From SZUA-430 sp964638635 (GTDB lineage: Bacteria > Pseudomonadota > Alphaproteobacteria > Micropepsales > Micropepsaceae): a stretch of 64,000 nucleotides of DNA. The notes below the pieces were generated by a model. It made no database searches. It was given only the letters and a program-made list of their open reading frames with translations, and was not told where the DNA came from. The DNA is taken from positions 1 to 64,000 of the forward strand of contig CAZXAQ010000005.1 of assembly GCA_964638635.1 (NCBI GenBank), written 5' to 3'. The translations under genes were made by a program, and so were the position numbers. Positions 27,867 to 37,003 of this stretch are shown piece by piece; within the stretch, counting starts at the first letter, position 1; each line of letters begins with the position of its first letter.

Positions 27867-29042
27867 CTATTCGGCGGCGGGCTTCTTTTCCTTCGCCGCC
27901 TGTTCGATCGCGTGCTTCTGGATCGTCGCCATCGCCGCACCCATGGCTGCGCCGATATACTTCTCCGAATGCCGCGAAGCGTCGTCGAAACTGTCCTGCC
28001 GGTTGACGTTCGAGCGGTTGATCACCGGCGTCACGTGCCGCTGCCAGAGTTCATAGGACTTCTTCGTGTTCTCGAAGTCGGCCCAATTGTGCGCGAGCTG
28101 CAGGAAGCACCCGAACTCGCCCTGCTTCGCCTGCAAGCGCTTGATCTGCGCGATCGCGTCGTCCGGCGTGCCCACAATGATCACGCCATCCTTGATCCCT
28201 TGCTCCAGCGGATCGACGTTCTTGTCCAGCGTCGCGCTCGCCGGATTGATCTTCGAGAAATAATCCGCCCATTTGTGGAAGCCATAGCGGATGTTCTCCA
28301 TCGCCTTCTGCTTCGTTTCGGCGATGTGCAGCGGGCCAACCAAACGCAACCGCTCTGGATCCATCTTCCGCCCGTGCTCGGCGGCCACATCGTTCGCGAT
28401 CTTCCAGTTGATGCCGAGCGCGTCGTAGCCGCCCGTCTGCGTGGCGGCGACGCACAGCATCCCGAACCCGTGCTTGCCCGCGAGCTTGCCGCCCGACGGC
28501 GTCACACTCGACGCCACGCAGATCTCCGGATGCGGCCACGTGTACGGCCGAAGCTGCGAAATCGCGTTCGAGAGGTTGAACCACTCCGTATTCTTCGTCA
28601 CGCGCTTGCCCGCGAACAGATCGAGAATCACGTCGATCGCCTCGACCATCCGGTCGCGCTGCGTGTTCGGGTCGATGCCCATCTGGAACGCGTCGGAGGG
28701 CAACAGGCCCGGCCCCACGCCGAACATCACCCGCCCGCGCGTCTGATGATCGAGCTGGATCATCCGGTTCGCGACGGTGAGCGGGTTGTGATAGGGTAGC
28801 GACACAACGCCCGTGCCGAGCTTGATCCGCTTCGTGCGCTCAGCCGCCGCCGCAATAAACAACTCCGGCGAGGCGATGATCTCGTACCCCGCCGAATGGT
28901 GCTCGCCGACCCACGCTTCGTCGTAGCCAAGGCGGTCCAGATGCTCGATCAGCTCCAGGTCGCGGTGCAGACACAGCGTCGGGTCTTCGTCGAGCGGATG
29001 GAACGGCGCGAGAAAGATGCCGTTACGGAGTTTGATGGTCAT
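27867..29042 (-). CDS. LLM-class flavin-dependent oxidoreductase
   Basis: 391-residue luciferase-like monooxygenase (FMN or F420 TIM barrel). Visible: LIEHLDRLGYDEAWVGEHH, LGTGVVSLPYHNPLTVANRM, GRVMFGVGPGLLPSDA and a C-terminal GTPDDAIAQI. Many members of this branch oxidise alkanes, sulfonates or terpenoids; the substrate is unknown. The start at MTIKLRNGIF has an AAAGGAA ribosome site; the frame is open another 128 codons upstream but that part lies in the divergent promoter and the zinc dehydrogenase gene. It faces the dehydrogenase across an 82-bp spacer with a palindrome. Confidence 0.92.
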   Translation of the reverse strand: MTIKLRNGIFLAPFHPLDEDPTLCLHRDLELIEHLDRLGYDEAWVGEHHSAGYEIIASPELFIAAAAERTKRIKLGTGVVSLPYHNPLTVANRMIQLDHQTRGRVMFGVGPGLLPSDAFQMGIDPNTQRDRMVEAIDVILDLFAGKRVTKNTEWFNLSNAISQLRPYTWPHPEICVASSVTPSGGKLAGKHGFGMLCVAATQTGGYDALGINWKIANDVAAEHGRKMDPERLRLVGPLHIAETKQKAMENIRYGFHKWADYFSKINPASATLDKNVDPLEQGIKDGVIIVGTPDDAIAQIKRLQAKQGEFGCFLQLAHNWADFENTKKSYELWQRHVTPVINRSNVNRQDSFDDASRHSEKYIGAAMGAAMATIQKHAIEQAAKEKKPAAE

Positions 29043-29075
29043 GTGATCGTTCCTTTGGTGGCAATGTCGTTTCGC

Positions 29076-29090
29076 CTGACATATTGTCAG
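29076..29090. promoter_or_regulatory. Palindromic operator candidate in a divergent promoter
   Basis: CTGACA-TAT-TGTCAG, 6-bp perfect arms with a 3-bp centre, lies midway between the LLM oxidoreductase and zinc dehydrogenase start codons. A further TTGACA occurs 15 bp to the right. It could serve a regulator controlling both directions; no regulator gene lies beside it. Confidence 0.5.
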
Positions 29091-29124
29091 CCCACCCAGA
29101 CATTGACAACCGACGAGGTCTCCT

Positions 29125-30153
29125 ATGCGCGCCGCCGTCTTCAAAGAAATCGGCAAACCGCTTGCCGTCGAAACGCTCGCCAACCCCGAATGCGGACCGA
29201 CGCACCTGATCCTCAAGGTCAAGAACTGCGGCATCTGCGGTTCCGACCTGCACATGACCGAAGCGACGTCGATCCAACCGCTGCCCGGCGGCTCGGTGAT
29301 GGGGCACGAGTTTGCGGGCGAAGTGATCGAGGTGGGTTCTGCCGCCAAAGGCAAATGGAAGGCGGGCGACCGCGTCGCGGGCTTCCCCTTCATCTGCTGC
29401 GGCGAATTCAGTCCCTGCTTGAACACCGCCGGCGGCTACGCGACCTGCGCGAAAGGACTCACCGTCGGTCTCGGCCAAAGTCACGGCGCTTACGCCGAAT
29501 ACGTGAAGATCGGCATGGTCGGCGCGCACAAACTTCCGGCGAACGTCTCGTTCCGCGAAGGCGCGATGATCGAACCGCTTGCCGTCGGTCTCCACGCGGT
29601 CGATAAAGCGCAAATGGAGCGCGGTGCAACCGTGCTCGTCATCGGCGCAGGCCCCGTCGGCCTCGCCGTCATGCTCTGGGCGAAGTTCTTGGGCGCCCGC
29701 CACGTCATCGTCAGCGAGCGCGCCGAAACGCGCGCGAAGATGGCGGCCCGCTTCGGCGCGACCGACGCGGTCGATCCCGCCAAGGCGATCATCCCGCAAG
29801 TCGAGGCGATCGCAGGCAAAGGCCCCGACATCATCTTCGAATGCGTCGGCGCCCCCGGCCTCATCAACGAGGTCATGATGATGGCGCCGCGCCACACGAA
29901 GATTGTGGTCGCGGGCGTCTGCCAGCAGATGGACATGATTATGCCGCTGGTCGGCATCTTGAAGGAGCTCACGCTGCAATTCGTGCTGGGTTACCGCCCC
30001 GCTGACTTCGACTATGTGATTGAGATGATTGCGAAAGATCGCGTTGACGTGGAGCACATGATCACGGACGTCGTTAACCTCGATCAACTTCCCGCTGCAT
30101 TCGAAGCGCTTCGCAAGCCGGTCCATCAGTGTAAAGTGATGCTGGAGAACTAG
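29125..30153 (+). CDS. Zinc-binding alcohol dehydrogenase (MDR family)
   Basis: 342 residues. The catalytic zinc region CGICGSDLHM (about 37-46) and GHEFAGEV are present, and the Rossmann motif is VLVIGAGPVGLAVMLWAKFLGA. The lobe usually holding four structural-zinc cysteines has FICCGEFSPCLN with fewer cysteines, so structural zinc may be absent. The sequence resembles sorbitol/threonine-dehydrogenase-like MDR enzymes; substrate unknown. It is divergent from the LLM oxidoreductase and is followed after 14 bp by the Popeye-like gene on the same strand. Confidence 0.9.
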   Translation: MRAAVFKEIGKPLAVETLANPECGPTHLILKVKNCGICGSDLHMTEATSIQPLPGGSVMGHEFAGEVIEVGSAAKGKWKAGDRVAGFPFICCGEFSPCLNTAGGYATCAKGLTVGLGQSHGAYAEYVKIGMVGAHKLPANVSFREGAMIEPLAVGLHAVDKAQMERGATVLVIGAGPVGLAVMLWAKFLGARHVIVSERAETRAKMAARFGATDAVDPAKAIIPQVEAIAGKGPDIIFECVGAPGLINEVMMMAPRHTKIVVAGVCQQMDMIMPLVGILKELTLQFVLGYRPADFDYVIEMIAKDRVDVEHMITDVVNLDQLPAAFEALRKPVHQCKVMLEN

Positions 30154-30167
30154 GCGGGCAGGGGCCA

Positions 30168-30848
30168 ATGAACGAGACCGGCATCCCATTCATCTGGGCC
30201 GACGTTCCGGGACACGTTTCCTATGTCCTGATCGCGATCTCGTACTGGCTCACCAATATCTATTGGCTGCGCGTGACGGCGGTCGTCGGTCTGTCGCTCG
30301 AGATCGTCTACTTCCAACTTTCCGGCGGCGCGATGCATGCGGGTATCGGCTGGGACCTCGTTTTCATCGCGATCAATCTCTATCAAATCTATTGGTTGGT
30401 CGCCGAACGCCGCAATCTGAAGACGATGAAGCACGCGCATCTCTTGCGCCAAGGTGTCTTTGCCGGCTTCACGGACGCGCAACTCGCGCGCCTCGTCGCC
30501 TCCGGAACCTGGCGCGAATTGGAGCCGGGTACGGTGCTGACGGAGCAAGACAAACCTGTCCCGGAACTTGTGCTGATCTGCGACGGTCAAGCGGTCGTCA
30601 ATGTGCACGGCTCAACCGTGGCGCACCTGCGTGGCGGCGCATTCGTCGGCGAGATGGCGTTCGTCTCCGGCAATCCCGCATCCGCCACCGTTGTTGTCGA
30701 GCAGCCGACACGTGCCTTCGTGTTCGATATGCCGCGCCTGCGCAAACTGGTCGACACCGACGACCTCGTCGCCGTCGCGATCCACCGCGTGATCGGCCGC
30801 GACCTCGCGAAGAAACTGCAAAAGCAAGACGAAGTGGAAGCGGCTTAA
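30168..30848 (+). CDS. Membrane protein with a cyclic-nucleotide-binding-like domain (Popeye-like)
   Basis: 226 residues. Three N-terminal hydrophobic helices (about 16-34, 36-52, 58-79), the last ending in INLYQIYWLVAERR, precede a beta-roll cNMP-type domain (about 95-205). This is the topology of animal Popeye-domain proteins and their bacterial relatives. The phosphate-binding cassette region reads GEMAFVSGNPASATV; the arginine normally found where the alanine of PAS sits is missing, so ordinary cAMP binding is doubtful. Probably co-transcribed with the zinc dehydrogenase 14 bp upstream. Its stop overlaps the convergent esterase by 4 nt (TTAA). Confidence 0.72.
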   Translation: MNETGIPFIWADVPGHVSYVLIAISYWLTNIYWLRVTAVVGLSLEIVYFQLSGGAMHAGIGWDLVFIAINLYQIYWLVAERRNLKTMKHAHLLRQGVFAGFTDAQLARLVASGTWRELEPGTVLTEQDKPVPELVLICDGQAVVNVHGSTVAHLRGGAFVGEMAFVSGNPASATVVVEQPTRAFVFDMPRLRKLVDTDDLVAVAIHRVIGRDLAKKLQKQDEVEAA

Positions 30849-32368
30849 GGCCCAACGAGCCTGTCGGGCAGGGCAGCCCACGCCTTCGCCAGTTCGAACC
30901 GGCTGACATGCGCCGCGCGCGAATCCGCACCGAAGACCATCGCAGCCGGCGATCCCTTTGACCATTGCGGCCAAACCTCGACGCCGTCCGCGTTCGGCAC
31001 CCCGGTGCGCGCGAACGACGTCCACGCTTGGATCATCGCCCGGCTGATCGCGTCGGCCTCAGGCCCCTTGCCGAAGAAATTCTCGGCACCCGGCAGACTG
31101 TGCGTCCCGAACACGAAGCCAAGCTCCAGCGCATGACACGCCCCGAACGCGCCGCCCACTGCGGGTGAGCGCCAATCGAACACGTATTCGTAGACCGGCG
31201 CCTTCGCACTTTGTGCTCCAAGCAACCGCAGCGTCGGCTCGCGAAACGCGCGATTGGTCTGCATCGATACATAACGCTCATAGGGCGTCCCGTCGCGGTC
31301 GGCCGCCAACAGAGCGGGCGCTTCGTCGCCGAAACTGCGGCCCGCCCAGCGCGCGAGCTTGTCTTCGTCCATCGTGTGGAACTTCGCGTCGAGCGCGGTC
31401 CACAGCTTCCACTCTTCGGTCGTCGTGCCCGCAATCACCGGCACGCCCGCCGCCGAACCCGCCCGAACAGCATCGATCGGCCACAATGGCAGAACGTCGC
31501 CGTCGACCACCGGCTGCAGCGCCATCGAGCCCAACTTGTGCGGATCCTGTTGGTTGTCGACTTCCGCGACGAGGGCCGCCTGCGCCTTCAACAGCGCTTC
31601 GACCGGCGCGCGCTCAAGGTCGTTCGCGGCGGCGCCCAGATGCCCCAGGAACACCTCGGCGACGCGGTTCGCATGCTCGCGCGACCGCGCGATATGCGCA
31701 CTGCCGCTCTGCGAAATTGCTTTGTGGAACAACCCGCGCGCCTTCGGGCTCGCGAGCAGGCACGCAACCGACATGCCGCCCGCGCTCTCGCCGAAGATCG
31801 TAACGTTGCCCGGATCGCCGCCGAAGGCCACGATGTTGTCGCGCACCCAGCCCAGCGCCGCGATCTGATCGGCAACGCCCTCCGCCCCGGTGGATTGAAT
31901 GCGCCCGCGCGTGACGTCGGCAAGCCGCAAGAAGCCGAGGCTCGATAGCCGGTAATTGATCGTGACCACGACGACGTCGCCCGCGGCCGCCAAGTTCTTC
32001 CCGCTATAGAGCCCGATGCTGCCCGCGCCGGTTGCGAAGGCGCCGCCGTGAATCCAAACCATCACCGGCCGCTTCGCGCCGTCGCAGCCGGGCGTCCAAA
32101 CGTTGAGGAACAGGCAGTCTTCGCTCTGTTCGGTTTTGCCGCCGCTCGCGATCAAGCCCTCAAGCGGCGTCGGATTTTGCGGCGCAACCGCACCGGCCAC
32201 GCGCGCTGAACGAACACCGCTCCACCGCTGCACCCGTTCCGGCATGTGCCAGCGCTTGGCGGTCGCGAACGGAATACCTTTGAAATTCGACACGCCGCCG
32301 CGGCGCGCACCTTCAAGCTTCCCGCACGGTGCCTCGACCAGAACAGGAACGGACTCAGCGACGTTCAT
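30845..32368 (-). CDS. Type-B carboxylesterase
   Basis: 507-residue alpha/beta hydrolase of the COesterase family (PF00135). The early loop GIPFATAKRWHMPERV, the oxyanion motif VWIHGGAF, the nucleophile elbow IFGESAGG and the SEDCLFLNVW block identify it. No signal peptide is visible, so it is probably cytoplasmic. It would hydrolyse carboxylic esters, perhaps xenobiotics, in line with two GST genes upstream on the same strand at spacings of 11 and 8 bp. It is the last gene of that probable operon. Confidence 0.92.
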   Translation of the reverse strand: MNVAESVPVLVEAPCGKLEGARRGGVSNFKGIPFATAKRWHMPERVQRWSGVRSARVAGAVAPQNPTPLEGLIASGGKTEQSEDCLFLNVWTPGCDGAKRPVMVWIHGGAFATGAGSIGLYSGKNLAAAGDVVVVTINYRLSSLGFLRLADVTRGRIQSTGAEGVADQIAALGWVRDNIVAFGGDPGNVTIFGESAGGMSVACLLASPKARGLFHKAISQSGSAHIARSREHANRVAEVFLGHLGAAANDLERAPVEALLKAQAALVAEVDNQQDPHKLGSMALQPVVDGDVLPLWPIDAVRAGSAAGVPVIAGTTTEEWKLWTALDAKFHTMDEDKLARWAGRSFGDEAPALLAADRDGTPYERYVSMQTNRAFREPTLRLLGAQSAKAPVYEYVFDWRSPAVGGAFGACHALELGFVFGTHSLPGAENFFGKGPEADAISRAMIQAWTSFARTGVPNADGVEVWPQWSKGSPAAMVFGADSRAAHVSRFELAKAWAALPDRLVGP

Positions 32369-32379
32369 CTCTCAACCCT

Positions 32380-33300
32380 TCAAGCCGAAACAACCAAGAA
32401 CCCCGCACGCGGGAAATGCACGACGACGTCGCCGACGGCGGGATCGTGACGCTTGATAGCAATCTCCTGTGCCGTCGAAAACACAAGCTCGCCCGCGACA
32501 GGATCGCGCCCGTAGTCGTCGGGCATCACCGCGACCCGTTCCCCAGGCTTCCGCCCGTTTGGATCGTGCTCGTCCACGCGCGCCGCCGCGGTCGAATTCT
32601 CAGCCTTCGCAATCGCCAGGGCCTCCTTCGAATCCATCGCAGTGTGCCTCCCATGCCCGATCGCGCAAACCCGCGCGTACCACGCGGTCAGCCGCGGAAA
32701 CTCTTTCAACAACGCGTCCGCTGTCGGCGCGAAGAAACTCTTCAAGAACCAGACGTTCATATGGCAATGCGCGTCATCGACGGTCGCAATCTCGCCATGC
32801 AGAAACTTGCGCCCATCCTGAAGCTGCGCCTCCAAGAAGTCCGCATGCGCCCGCCACTGGTCCTTGAATGCAGGGATCGCGGCCTTCATTTGCTCATAGT
32901 TGAACGGCCGCTCCGGAAACATCTTCTCGCGGTCTTTCTTGAACGCCTCGGGAATCATCGGCCCGACCTCGCCGAAGATGAGCGGTATGGTCGCCTGAAA
33001 GAACGGCCGGTCCGACCAGAACGCGAGCGCGAAACTCAATCCCGCATGCGGGATCACGGCCGGCGTCGGATGCCGCCGCTCCAGCTCGCGGATGATCAGC
33101 TGCGTATCGCAATAGACGTCCGCGCCGATCTGCATCACCGGCGTCTTTCGGTACCCGCCCGTCAGCGGCATCAGATCGGGCTTCGGCATCATGTTCGGGA
33201 TCTCGACCGAACGCCACGTGAGCCCCTTCATGCCGAAGACGATGCGGACCTTCTCCGAAAACGGTGACGTCCAGTAATGATGAAAGATAATCTCGCTCAT
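32380..33300 (-). CDS. Glutathione S-transferase family protein with a C-terminal extension
   Basis: 306 residues, longer than the usual 200-230. The thioredoxin-like N-terminal half is clear (HHYWTSPFSEKVRIVFGMKGL, with Ser in the region of the catalytic residue and the TPVMQIGADVYCDTQLIIREL glutathione-site block, each read in part). The all-helical half follows to about 235. The last 60 or so residues are strand-like (GERVAVMPDDYGRDPVAGEL) and not part of the GST fold, suggesting an added small domain. It lies between another GST and the carboxylesterase in one probable operon. Confidence 0.82.
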   Translation of the reverse strand: MSEIIFHHYWTSPFSEKVRIVFGMKGLTWRSVEIPNMMPKPDLMPLTGGYRKTPVMQIGADVYCDTQLIIRELERRHPTPAVIPHAGLSFALAFWSDRPFFQATIPLIFGEVGPMIPEAFKKDREKMFPERPFNYEQMKAAIPAFKDQWRAHADFLEAQLQDGRKFLHGEIATVDDAHCHMNVWFLKSFFAPTADALLKEFPRLTAWYARVCAIGHGRHTAMDSKEALAIAKAENSTAAARVDEHDPNGRKPGERVAVMPDDYGRDPVAGELVFSTAQEIAIKRHDPAVGDVVVHFPRAGFLVVSA

Positions 33301-33308
33301 GTGCGGCC

Positions 33309-34091
33309 CTATTTGAATTCGTTTGAAAAGCGGATCGTATCTGCCTTGATACCCTCAAGCACGACGTCGAGGCCGCCGGAGCGGATCATCCACTCCAGCC
33401 GGTGATCGCGGTACTCCCGCTTGAAGAGGCGCTGCTTCACAGCCTCGCCGACCATCGCCATGCCCTTGATCGAGTCCGCCGCCTGCTGTGCGGCTTGAGC
33501 GACGGACGCCCGCGCGTTCGCCCGCGCCTGCCAGGCTCCAAGCTTCGACGACGCCGAAGGGCCGACACCCAACCCGGCAGAACCGTTGATGTAGGGAATG
33601 ACCGAGAGATCCGCCCAACCGAAGGCGCCGCAAAACCACTCTTGATCGCCCAGTTGCCGCTCCAGCCACATGAAAAAGTCGCGCGCCTGGGCGGCCGCCC
33701 GTGTCTCGATCACCCGCGCCTGTTCGCCCTCCGCCCGCTTGAACCAGCGAATTTCGCCGAGGCCCCAATTGATCGGCTCGTAGAGCGTGTCCATCGCGTC
33801 TTCGATCATCCGCGCCTTCGCGCGCAGCTTCGGATCGCGCGGCAGCATCGCAGGCGAGGGGTAAGCGTCTTCGATGTACTCGAGAATGACCGTCGAATCG
33901 AACACCGCAAAATCGCCGTCCACCAGCGCCGGCACCTCGCCGCGGGGCGAGGCCCTCAAGAACTCGGCGTCGACCTGGCCGGTTCCGATCGCCGCCGGCA
34001 TCTTCAACTGAAACGGCACACCCTTCTCCAGAAGCGCGATCTTGCACTTCTGCGCATAGGGGCTGAGCGGATGTTCGTAGAGCGTAAGCAT
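33309..34091 (-). CDS. Glutathione S-transferase family protein
   Basis: 260 residues. N-terminal MLTLYEHPLSPYAQKCKIAL carries the Ser/Pro region expected at the glutathione site. GEVPALVDGDFAVFDSTVI and LEYIEDAYP follow, then a helical domain with FGWADLSVIPY. The ATG at 34091 begins exactly at the GST fold; the frame is open further upstream but that would overlap the divergent GNAT gene. First gene of the GST-GST-carboxylesterase operon, a likely detoxification unit. Confidence 0.9.
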   Translation of the reverse strand: MLTLYEHPLSPYAQKCKIALLEKGVPFQLKMPAAIGTGQVDAEFLRASPRGEVPALVDGDFAVFDSTVILEYIEDAYPSPAMLPRDPKLRAKARMIEDAMDTLYEPINWGLGEIRWFKRAEGEQARVIETRAAAQARDFFMWLERQLGDQEWFCGAFGWADLSVIPYINGSAGLGVGPSASSKLGAWQARANARASVAQAAQQAADSIKGMAMVGEAVKQRLFKREYRDHRLEWMIRSGGLDVVLEGIKADTIRFSNEFK

Positions 34092-34157
34092 AGATGACGG
34101 CTTTCGATGGCTGATATAGCGTGGCTTAGCAGAACTACGAGAGCGAGGGCAGTTCGG

Positions 34158-34655
34158 ATGCAAACGCACATGGGCCTTGACGCTAGGGCATTCGATCAAG
34201 CGCACGTGTACGGCGCTGTCACGGTGCGCCCGCTAGCCAAGGGCGACCGCAGCGCGTGGCACCGCCTCTGGAAAGGCTACCTCGACTTCTACGAAACGAC
34301 GCTGCCCAAGGCGCAATACGACCTGACATTCGCGCGTTACCTCGACCCCGCCGAGCCGATGTTCGCCTATCTCGCCGAGCATGAAGGCAAACCGCGCGGC
34401 CTCACCCACATCATCCTGCACCGCCACGGCTGGCGCGACGGGCCGACCTGCTACCTGCAAGACCTCTACGTCGATCCCGATCTACGCGGCACGGGCATGG
34501 GCCGCGCCCTGATCGAACACGTCTACCACGTAACGAAGGCGGCTGGCGGCGGCCGCGTCTATTGGCTGACCCACGAAACGAACGTGACCGCCCGTCAGCT
34601 CTACGATCGCATCGCCGACAACACGGGCTTCATCCAATACGCAAAGACGCTCTGA
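34158..34655 (+). CDS. GNAT-family N-acetyltransferase
   Basis: 165 residues from ATG 34158. GNAT features: VTVRPLAKGDRSAWHRLWKG at the start of the fold, YLQDLYVDPDLRGTGMGRAL as the acetyl-CoA binding motif A (R/Q-x-x-G-x-G/A as RGTGMG), and YWLTHETNVTARQLYDR as motif B. ATG 34158 has a GAGGG site; ATG 34107 would add 17 residues and leave only 15 bp to the divergent GST gene. Acceptor substrate unknown. Its stop codon abuts the stop of the convergent permease with no intervening base. Confidence 0.85.
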   Translation: MQTHMGLDARAFDQAHVYGAVTVRPLAKGDRSAWHRLWKGYLDFYETTLPKAQYDLTFARYLDPAEPMFAYLAEHEGKPRGLTHIILHRHGWRDGPTCYLQDLYVDPDLRGTGMGRALIEHVYHVTKAAGGGRVYWLTHETNVTARQLYDRIADNTGFIQYAKTL

Positions 34656-35846
34656 CTACTGTTCCTTAAACGCGGCCAGCAACGGCACGCGCGCCGCACG
34701 CCAAGCGGGGAACACGCCGCCCGCAACACCGATGACGAGCGCCAGGATCAAGCCCTGCAGCACCAGCGACCATGAGAGCTTCAGCGAGAACACGACCTGG
34801 GTGAAGTTGCTGCCCAACGTGGCGGCACTAATGCCGTCGAACAGCAGATAGGTTCCCACCGCCCCGACAAGCCCGCCGAGTGCGGCGAGGATGAGCGACT
34901 CCACCATCGTGCCGATAAACGCGGGCGTTCCGCGGAAACCGATCGCGCGCAGCGTCGCGATCTCGCGTGTGCGCGCATCGACGGACGCAAACATCGTGTT
35001 GAGCGCACCGGCAAGCGCCCCGAACGACATCGCGATCGCAAGCGGCCAGCCCAGATAGAGAATAAGGTCGCCGATGTTCCGGCTCTGGCCCGCGTAAAAA
35101 TCCTTCTCGGTTCTGATGTCGAGCTTCAGCCGGGGATCGGCTTCGGAGAACGCCCGAATCCTCTCGATGCTGGCGGGGCTGTCCATCCGTGCACGCACCG
35201 TCTGCACCGTGCTGCCGCGCTGATAAAGCCCCTGCAGCACCGCGACGTCCGCCCAAATCTCGGACTCGAAAACGGTGCCGCCCGCATCGAACTCGCCGAC
35301 CACGACCCAGTTTTGCGACGCCAGCCGCATCTTCGCGCCGAGCTCAAAGCCGCGGAACTGCTTCGATATCGAACGTCCGACGACGAGCTCGTTCGTGCCC
35401 GGCTGGAACATGCGCCCGCTCACAATGCGGATACCCTGGCGCACTTCGTTCGCGAGCGGCCCCACGCCCCGAAGCGGCAGGTTTGCCTTCAACCCCGAAG
35501 ACTTCTTGATTCCGTCGACGATCACATAGAGTTCGGGCGACATCAGCGGCTTGCCGTCGGACCCCTTCGCCAACCCTGGCGCCTCCTGCATCAGCAGAAC
35601 CTGGTCGCGCATCAGCGTCGAGTTGATCTCGCTCTCGCTCCCCTTGCGCAGCGCGATCACGACGTCGTTTGCGCCGGTGCCGGCGACGGTCGCCTGAAAC
35701 CCGTTCGCCATCGCAAGGAACGCGAGCAACACGCCGGTAACGAGCGCGATCGCAACCACGGTCGCAAGCGACGTCCACTTGCGCTGCGGCAGCGAGCGGA
35801 GGTTCATCGCGGTCACCGCCGCGATCTGCGTGAACGTGCGTCCCAT
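34656..35846 (-). CDS. ABC transporter permease, FtsX/MacB type (second permease)
   Basis: 396 residues. A first helix follows MNLRSLPQRKWTSLATVVAI, then a periplasmic MacB_PCD-like domain (about 45-255), then three C-terminal helices with the FtsX signature TREIATLRAIGFRGTP. Mechanotransmission-type ABC permease. ATG at 35846 has a GGAAGGAA site and is 2 bp from the upstream permease gene's stop. As the last gene of a four-gene operon, it probably pairs with the other permease as a heterodimer around one ATPase, as LolC/LolE do. Confidence 0.92.
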   Translation of the reverse strand: MGRTFTQIAAVTAMNLRSLPQRKWTSLATVVAIALVTGVLLAFLAMANGFQATVAGTGANDVVIALRKGSESEINSTLMRDQVLLMQEAPGLAKGSDGKPLMSPELYVIVDGIKKSSGLKANLPLRGVGPLANEVRQGIRIVSGRMFQPGTNELVVGRSISKQFRGFELGAKMRLASQNWVVVGEFDAGGTVFESEIWADVAVLQGLYQRGSTVQTVRARMDSPASIERIRAFSEADPRLKLDIRTEKDFYAGQSRNIGDLILYLGWPLAIAMSFGALAGALNTMFASVDARTREIATLRAIGFRGTPAFIGTMVESLILAALGGLVGAVGTYLLFDGISAATLGSNFTQVVFSLKLSWSLVLQGLILALVIGVAGGVFPAWRAARVPLLAAFKEQ

Positions 35847-35848
35847 CG

Positions 35849-37003
35849 CTATTTCCTTCCGAGCGCGGTCACGATGTCGGTGTTCATCGCCCGGAACGCG
35901 GGGATCAATCCGGTCAAGAACCCCAACAACGCCATCAACACGAAGGCAACCGTCGCCGTATCGAACGAAAAGGCGACAGGCCCGAACCGGCTGAGCGGAC
36001 CGGCCAGCGCGAAGCTGACGAGCCACGCGGCAACCACGCCCAAGAGGCCGCCGATCAACGCCAGCAACATGGATTCACCTATGATCAAGCCGAAGATGCG
36101 CCGGGTCGTGAACCCGATCGTCTTCATGACGGCAATCTCGTTCGTCCGCTCGCGCACGGTCAGCATCATCGTGTTGCCGACAATCAGAAGAATGGTCACG
36201 AACGCGGCGCCGACGACGGAACTCACGATGAAGCCCAAATCGCCGAGCTGCTCCGCGAACGCCTTGTTGAACGCTTGCTCTGTCTTCGTTTCCGTCTCGA
36301 AGGCGGAGTTCGCAAACAGCGTATCGACTTCGCGCATGATGCGCGGATTCTCTTTGGGATTCTCCGTTTTCAGAATCATCCACCCGGTCGTGCCGTCACC
36401 GAACGAACGCGTGTCGGCAAGATAGTCGTAATGAAAGATGACGGGCGTCGTGTCGACGCGTTGGTCGTTGCCGGTATAGATGCCCGCGATCGTAAAGTCC
36501 CAAGTGTCGGACCCGTTCTTCTGCCGGTAGATGTTGCTCTTGAGTGGCAACCGGTCGCCGACCTTCCAGCCATACTGATCGGCCGTCGCCTTGCCGACCA
36601 GGATGCTCGTCTTTTCGCGCAAGAACGCTTCGCGTTGCGCCGGCGGCACCACAAGCTCGGAATAAATGTCGAGATAGTTTTTGGGGTCGACCGCGAACGC
36701 GACCAGAAAGTTGCGCGGCTCCTGATAGTACCCGCCGAACCACTCCGCATGCGCAACCTGCTTCACGCCCGCCACCCCGGCCGTGCGCGTCGCATAGGCG
36801 AGCGGCATCGGCAGCGTAAAGTTGATCTTGTTCACGGTGATCAGCCGGTCCGCGCCCGCCACTTCGACGCCGGCGTTGATCGCGTTCTGAAATGTGGCCA
36901 GCACGCCGAAGATCACGAACGCCACAAAAATCGCGACGATCGTCAAAATCGTGCGCAGCCGTTTGCGGAACAGGTTTTTGCGGACGAGTTCGATCAAGGT
37001 CAT
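35849..37003 (-). CDS. ABC transporter permease, FtsX/MacB type (first permease)
   Basis: 384 residues with the same build: N-terminal RKNLFRKRLRTILTIVAIF helix, a periplasmic domain (about 45-265) and three C-terminal helices with VRERTNEIAVMKTIGFTT. It is clearly homologous in layout to its neighbour but divergent in the periplasmic part, fitting two different subunits. Overlaps the ATPase gene by 4 nt. Likely substrates of such systems are lipids, lipoproteins, peptides or macrolides; none can be assigned. Confidence 0.92.
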   Translation of the reverse strand: MTLIELVRKNLFRKRLRTILTIVAIFVAFVIFGVLATFQNAINAGVEVAGADRLITVNKINFTLPMPLAYATRTAGVAGVKQVAHAEWFGGYYQEPRNFLVAFAVDPKNYLDIYSELVVPPAQREAFLREKTSILVGKATADQYGWKVGDRLPLKSNIYRQKNGSDTWDFTIAGIYTGNDQRVDTTPVIFHYDYLADTRSFGDGTTGWMILKTENPKENPRIMREVDTLFANSAFETETKTEQAFNKAFAEQLGDLGFIVSSVVGAAFVTILLIVGNTMMLTVRERTNEIAVMKTIGFTTRRIFGLIIGESMLLALIGGLLGVVAAWLVSFALAGPLSRFGPVAFSFDTATVAFVLMALLGFLTGLIPAFRAMNTDIVTALGRK

